Source: JAPYTY01 sp036338435
GTDB lineage: Bacteria; Acidobacteriota; UBA6911; RPQK01; JADFOI01
Direction of reading: 5' to 3'
Assembly (NCBI GenBank): GCA_036338435.1
Contig: JAYZCG010000014.1
Coordinates: forward strand, 62,001-126,000
DNA: 64,000 bases
Position numbers and translations under genes: made by a program. The notes beneath the pieces are model-generated. The model was given only the letters and a program-made list of their open reading frames with translations. It was not told the origin of the DNA and did no database searches. Numbering within the stretch: position 1 is the stretch's first letter; each line of letters opens with the position of its first letter. Shown piece after piece: positions 60,309 to 64,000 of this stretch.

Positions 60309-61469
60309 ATGCTTGATCCTGATCATAAGAACACAATTCCTCTTTCCACTCCCTTTATCAATGGCAATGAGTGGCAGTATCTCAAAGAATGTCTTGATAC
60401 TGGATGGGTGTCTTCAGCGGGTAGCTATGTAACCCGATTCGAGGAAACAGTAGCCGCTTATCTGGGAGTACGACATGCTGTGGCGACGGTGAGTGGGACT
60501 GCAGCTCTCCATGTAAGTCTTGCAGCCGCGGGTGTCCAAGCTAATGATGAGGTTGTCGTTCCAACGCTGACTTTCGTTGCCTCAGTGAATGTAGTGAGGT
60601 ATTGCAATGCCTTTCCAGTTTTCATGGATTGTGATCCTGACACCCTATGTGTTGATGTTGAGAAAATAATAGCCTTTCTCGAAAACAATTGTGACCGTAG
60701 CGAGAATGGTCTTTACAACAAGAAGAGTGGAAGAAGAATCAAGGCAATTATCCCAGTCCATATCTTCGGCCATCCGGTAGATTTAGACAACTTAATCAAC
60801 ATCTGTAATCGTTCTCATATAGATATTATTGAAGATGCTACTGAGAGTCTTGGATCCGAATACAAAGGTTCCAAAACTGGTACTTTGGGGCGCATTGGCT
60901 GTCTTTCTTTTAATGGGAACAAAATTATTACCACTGGTGGCGGCGGGATGGTCGTGACAAATGATAAAAGTTTAGCAGATCGAATGAGGCATCTAACAAC
61001 TCAGGCCAGAACAGATGCTTTTGAGTATGACCACGACTTAGTTGGTTACAATTATCGCCTCCCGAATATCAATGCAGCCTTGGGAGTGGCCCAGATGGAG
61101 CAACTGGATTCCTTTCTGACCAATAAGCGTAAAAATGCACAATTGTATCGCGAGCTCTTGTCCGGGTTGGATGCGGTTGAGTTTCTTTTTGAGAAGCCGT
61201 GGGCCAGCAACAATTTTTGGTTTTATACTATAAAGGTTCCAGGAAGAGACAGGAATCCTCTAATGGATTATCTTCTTTCCCAGAATATCCAAGTGAGGCC
61301 AATCTGGAAGTTGATTCACACTCTGCCACTATACAGGGAATATGAGGCGTATAGTATTGACCAGGCTGAGGAAGTTTATGCTCGGTGCATTAATCTTCCT
61401 TGTAGTGTAAACCTTAAAACCAAAGACATAGAGTATATTTCTAAACATATCACCAAATATTTCGAATAG
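60309..61469 (+). CDS. legC: PLP-dependent NDP-4-keto-sugar aminotransferase (LegC-like, DegT family)
   Basis: This 386-residue protein has STPFINGNEWQYLKECLDTGWVSS, the opening typical of LegC-type enzymes. Also present are EDATESLGSEYKG and the PLP Lys in FNGNKIITTGGGG. LegC aminates the 4-keto sugar to a 4-amino-4,6-dideoxy sugar on the way to legionaminic acid. The next gene is PtmE-like, which matches the legionaminate set of Campylobacter. LegB, LegG and LegH are not visible nearby; the WbpM-type gene just upstream could replace the dehydratase step. Confidence 0.82.
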   Translation: MLDPDHKNTIPLSTPFINGNEWQYLKECLDTGWVSSAGSYVTRFEETVAAYLGVRHAVATVSGTAALHVSLAAAGVQANDEVVVPTLTFVASVNVVRYCNAFPVFMDCDPDTLCVDVEKIIAFLENNCDRSENGLYNKKSGRRIKAIIPVHIFGHPVDLDNLINICNRSHIDIIEDATESLGSEYKGSKTGTLGRIGCLSFNGNKIITTGGGGMVVTNDKSLADRMRHLTTQARTDAFEYDHDLVGYNYRLPNINAALGVAQMEQLDSFLTNKRKNAQLYRELLSGLDAVEFLFEKPWASNNFWFYTIKVPGRDRNPLMDYLLSQNIQVRPIWKLIHTLPLYREYEAYSIDQAEEVYARCINLPCSVNLKTKDIEYISKHITKYFE

Positions 61470-61545
61470 GGGTCACAACCAATGGGATCATGGCATGGAA
61501 ATGGTTTCACCCGTGTGTTATTGACCATTGTAGCGGGGTAGATAT

Positions 61546-62622
61546 ATGGATAGAACCGAACTGAAGTCTCTGTTAATCCCAGTCGAAACAAGCCTTAAGC
61601 AAGCCATGCAGACGCTCGGCGTGACAGGAAAACAAATACTTTTTGTGACTGAGGAGAATGGTCGACTTTTGGGCACTGTAACGGATGGAGATATTCGTAG
61701 AGCGATCCTAGCTGGAACCAAGTTGACCGCCCAGGTTCAAGACATAATGGGGACAAACTTTGTTGCGGTGAACGCGGGTTGTTCCGATATTCGAAAAGAA
61801 GCTAAAAAATTGATGAGACAGCATCCTGTTGACCAGATACCTGTAGTCAATGAGAAGGGGGTAATTGTTGATGCGATTCTGTGGCTCGATTTCATAATGC
61901 CTCAAGATGAAGATCAAAATAGGGTTACTGATAAAAATGCCGTTGTAATCATGGCAGGAGGACAAGGAACTCGTCTCGACCCTCTTACGAAGATACTTCC
62001 TAAACCCCTAATTCCAGTAGGTGACAAGCCAATGATTGAACACGTGTTGTATAGCTTTCACCGTAATGGTTTTCAGAAATTCATGATCATTGTCAATTAC
62101 AAGAAAGAGATGATAAAGACCTATTTTAATGAAACGCCGACACCCTATGACTTGGAATACATTGAAGAAGATACTTATTGTGGCACTGCCGGCGGTCTCT
62201 CGTTGTTGAAGGATAGGTTGCATGATACGTTCGTCGTAACTAACTGTGACACGCTTTTGGAAAGTAACTATGGGGATATCTTAGAGTGGCATAAGGACAA
62301 AAATAATGTGATGACCATTGTTGGGTCCCACAAGGAAATCAAGGTTCCTTATGGGGTGCTCAATATGAGTGAAGGTTCATTTCGCGGTATCGATGAGAAG
62401 CCGCTACTTGATTTGTTTATAAATACTGGCATGTATGTTTTCGAGCCGGAGATACTCGATTGTATTCAGCCCGACGGAGTCATGGAAATGGATCAATTGA
62501 TTGCGAAGGTTAGGGAAATACACGGGGAGAGAGTAGGAGTATTTCCACACTGGGGTGGCTGGTTTGATTTGGGGGAATGGGATGAGTATCGGGAAAGTGT
62601 AAAAAAGATCAAAAACCTTTGA
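61546..62622 (+). CDS. ptmE: CBS-domain nucleotidyltransferase (PtmE-like, GlcN-1-P guanylyltransferase type)
   Basis: This 358-residue protein has two N-terminal CBS repeats (VTDGDIRRAIL, then PVVNEKGVIVDAILW) in the first ~120 residues, then a nucleotidyltransferase domain: VIMAGGQGTRLDPLTKILPKPLIPVG and NTGMYVFEPE. PtmE makes GDP-glucosamine for the GDP-linked legionaminate route. The CBS pair suggests control by an adenine nucleotide. The pairing with LegC supports a GDP-based nonulosonate pathway. Confidence 0.85.
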   Translation: MDRTELKSLLIPVETSLKQAMQTLGVTGKQILFVTEENGRLLGTVTDGDIRRAILAGTKLTAQVQDIMGTNFVAVNAGCSDIRKEAKKLMRQHPVDQIPVVNEKGVIVDAILWLDFIMPQDEDQNRVTDKNAVVIMAGGQGTRLDPLTKILPKPLIPVGDKPMIEHVLYSFHRNGFQKFMIIVNYKKEMIKTYFNETPTPYDLEYIEEDTYCGTAGGLSLLKDRLHDTFVVTNCDTLLESNYGDILEWHKDKNNVMTIVGSHKEIKVPYGVLNMSEGSFRGIDEKPLLDLFINTGMYVFEPEILDCIQPDGVMEMDQLIAKVREIHGERVGVFPHWGGWFDLGEWDEYRESVKKIKNL

Positions 62623-62626
62623 GAAA

Positions 62627-62770
62627 GTGATAAAATTTTTAGGTATTGATCATTCCCATCCTGACCCATCGGCGGCGCTCTGCATTGACGGTGATGTAGT
62701 TTCTTTCGTAGACGAGGAGAGCCATCGTCTGTACGCCACAAGACGCTATACGCACCTTTTATGCGACTAG
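62627..62770 (+). pseudogene. Carbamoyltransferase (NodU/CmcH-type) N-terminal remnant
   Basis: A 47-codon frame from GTG 62627 to TAG 62770 encodes IKFLGIDHSHPDPSAALCIDG, then VVSFVDEESHR. This matches the first strands of the NodU-type carbamoyltransferase N-domain (ILGI...HD.SAAL..DG.IV...EE.R). The normal protein has about 550-600 residues, so only the first tenth remains before the stop. Nothing further of the family is visible up to the convergent PIG-L gene. It starts four bases after the PtmE-like gene, as if once part of that operon. Confidence 0.6.
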
Positions 62771-62884
62771 ATTAGATGCTTTGGCTATAGGGGATTTTCT
62801 GGTTACGAAAGTTCCGATGAAAGATACTGAGTAAGTAGTCGATTCCCGTACAAGTGCTGGAGTATTCTCATCTTTCACAGCCGT

Positions 62885-63550
62885 TCAAAACAACTCCCGA
62901 ATCAGCATAAATGCCTCCGCATACTTGACGGAAACCGCTGCACCACGAAATTGCGCTAAAGCTCTTACATTGTCGATGCTCCTGGGGAGCGGTGTTTCTT
63001 GCACCTCAGATTCATATATTTTCATGATTTCCAGTTTTCTTTCCAAAAACTCACTTATGTCCGAATAGACGTGAGTGAAGAACATGTTTTCGGGTAGTGG
63101 AGGAGCCATCTCCGTCTCTGATATGCATTCGTACATCAAAATACGTTTTATGAAAGGATTCCTAAAACTCTTAGTGCAACTTGTGATGGCTTTTGCTGCA
63201 ACTTGATGGTCTGTGTGGATATCAGAGCGATTCACTGTGTAAATGATTTCAGGCTCAACTTCTTGTATGACAGAAGAAATTTGGGTGATGAGTTCGTGAA
63301 AATCCAGCGTATGTAGCTTAGTTGTTGGAAAGCCTAAATTGTATACTTTACTAAATTGATATTCCTGGGAGATGTCTCGAATTTGATTAGCTCGCTTTGA
63401 AATCCACTCCTGGGAATAACCCAGTTCCTCAGATGCTTCTGTCAGTATTAGCCAGGAGATTTCGTCATTCTGATCCCCATGTTTGAGTAGGGTTCCCCCG
63501 CATCCGAGGGTTTCATCATCTGGATGCACAGAAATTACTAATACTTTCAT
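62885..63550 (-). CDS. PIG-L/LmbE-family N-acetylsugar deacetylase
   Basis: This 221-residue protein has the zinc motif SVHPDDETLGCGG near the N-terminus and DIHTDHQ (the HxDH motif) in the middle, as in PIG-L deacetylases, which remove acetyl from GlcNAc-type sugars. There is no signal peptide. PIG-L genes are common in legionaminate-type clusters, where they act on nonulosonate precursors. It is on the opposite strand and convergent with the carbamoyltransferase remnant. Confidence 0.88.
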   Translation of the reverse strand: MKVLVISVHPDDETLGCGGTLLKHGDQNDEISWLILTEASEELGYSQEWISKRANQIRDISQEYQFSKVYNLGFPTTKLHTLDFHELITQISSVIQEVEPEIIYTVNRSDIHTDHQVAAKAITSCTKSFRNPFIKRILMYECISETEMAPPLPENMFFTHVYSDISEFLERKLEIMKIYESEVQETPLPRSIDNVRALAQFRGAAVSVKYAEAFMLIRELF

Positions 63551-63755
63551 TGGTCAGAGTTCGTATTTAGTCTTCTACGAATAGCATGTTCATACGCCAA
63601 CCACTTAAGCATACCATTTGTGGGGGAATTCTTTGGCTAATAGTTAGCTTTTCCCAGGCCCTGATCGTTAAACTGTGATGAAAAGGATTTCGTCGAAGTA
63701 AGCAATCTACAGTCTTCGTTGACAAAGGTGGCTACAGTCTTTCAGTTATTAGTCG

Positions 63756-64000
63756 TCATGTCGTTGTATTTACGCAATATTTGTCAACAAAGGATGTATC
63801 CTGCTCAGTCCGTTGGTCTGTAAGCGCAGTATGTAATTGATCCCAATCCACCTGAACTCGATTTTTGGCATCAAACCAACCTCGTACTACGCGACAGCGT
63901 TTTTCCATAAGCTCCCGTGCATCGGCAACCCAGTCAAAGAACCCAAGGTCTATTAGGATGACAGGCTTGTCCGTTGCCAACGCTATAGAGAATGTGGTCG
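63756..64000 (-). CDS. C-terminal end of a surface-carbohydrate protein, 5' part outside the window
   Basis: The frame is open from the right edge and ends at 63756 (81 residues visible). The visible part begins TFSIALATDKPVILIDLG, then has EKRCRVV and VDWDQL. The SIAL..DKPVI.ID pattern is that of the C-terminal donor half of GT-B-like transferases used in polysaccharide loci. It is in the same direction as the PIG-L gene, 205 bp upstream of it. The identity cannot be settled from the fragment. Confidence 0.5.
   Translation of the reverse strand, partial: TTFSIALATDKPVILIDLGFFDWVADARELMEKRCRVVRGWFDAKNRVQVDWDQLHTALTDQRTEQDTSFVDKYCVNTTT

Noticed and set aside
1..64000. tRNA, rRNA, transposase or phage genes
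   Set aside because: None of the expected sequence landmarks or protein motifs was seen on reading both strands; a tRNA scan would be decisive.

Overview
The window comes from a diderm (Gram-negative) bacterium. It encodes an outer-membrane secretin and other type II secretion parts, an ECF sigma factor with a zinc-finger anti-sigma factor, and a very large surface-polysaccharide (O-antigen or capsule type) locus. Base composition is moderate: sampled 60-base lines run from about 35% to about 52% G+C. I see no rRNA, tRNA, transposase or CRISPR array. The lineage cannot be fixed from these genes.

Layout. 1-4910 (+) is the end of a type II secretion operon in the order L, M, C/N-like, D. 5036-6620 (-) is a three-gene operon: ECF sigma factor, membrane anti-sigma factor, and a small exported helical-repeat protein. 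From about 7100 to the right edge almost everything is glycan synthesis.

7101-22046 holds an NDP-sugar epimerase, three GT4 glycosyltransferases, a hexapeptide acyltransferase, a NodB-type deacetylase, an acyl-activation trio (carrier protein, short-chain reductase, AMP-ligase), a DUF2079-type membrane protein, an O-antigen ligase/polymerase with an odd repeat-rich loop, a CapA-type phosphatase-fold protein and a YdcF-type protein. 22133-24848 is a tightly coupled WlbA-WlbB-WlbC set for a 2,3-diacetamido uronic acid. 24965-29811 holds an AsnB-type amidotransferase, a GT4 enzyme and an MsbA/PglK-type ABC exporter.

31081-49055 is the most unusual part. Phosphonate synthesis genes are interleaved with nonulosonic (sialic-type) acid genes. 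The phosphonate genes are a split phosphonopyruvate decarboxylase, a PEP mutase fused to a nucleotidyltransferase-like domain, 2-aminoethylphosphonate transaminase, a stand-alone PntC/LicC-like nucleotidyltransferase and a phosphonoacetate-hydrolase-like enzyme. The nonulosonate genes are a short NeuB-type synthase and two CMP-sugar synthetases. A radical SAM/SPASM enzyme, a second Gfo/Idh-type oxidoreductase, a nucleotide-sugar dehydrogenase and three poorly known GT-B-like proteins sit among them. The likely output is CMP-activated 2-aminoethylphosphonate (or a derivative) plus a CMP-nonulosonate, both destined for a cell-surface glycan.

49198-60213 resembles a classical O-antigen end: a C-methylated sugar set (epimerase, GT2, methyltransferase), an RmlD-like reductase with a 2-epimerase and a cupin, a WbuB-type transferase, an NAD-dependent epimerase, a WecA/WbpL-type initiating transferase and a WbpM-type 4,6-dehydratase. 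60309-62622 adds a LegC-type aminotransferase and a PtmE-type CBS-nucleotidyltransferase (legionaminic-acid style), followed by a carbamoyltransferase remnant, a PIG-L deacetylase (-) and the end of another surface-carbohydrate gene (-) that runs off the right edge.
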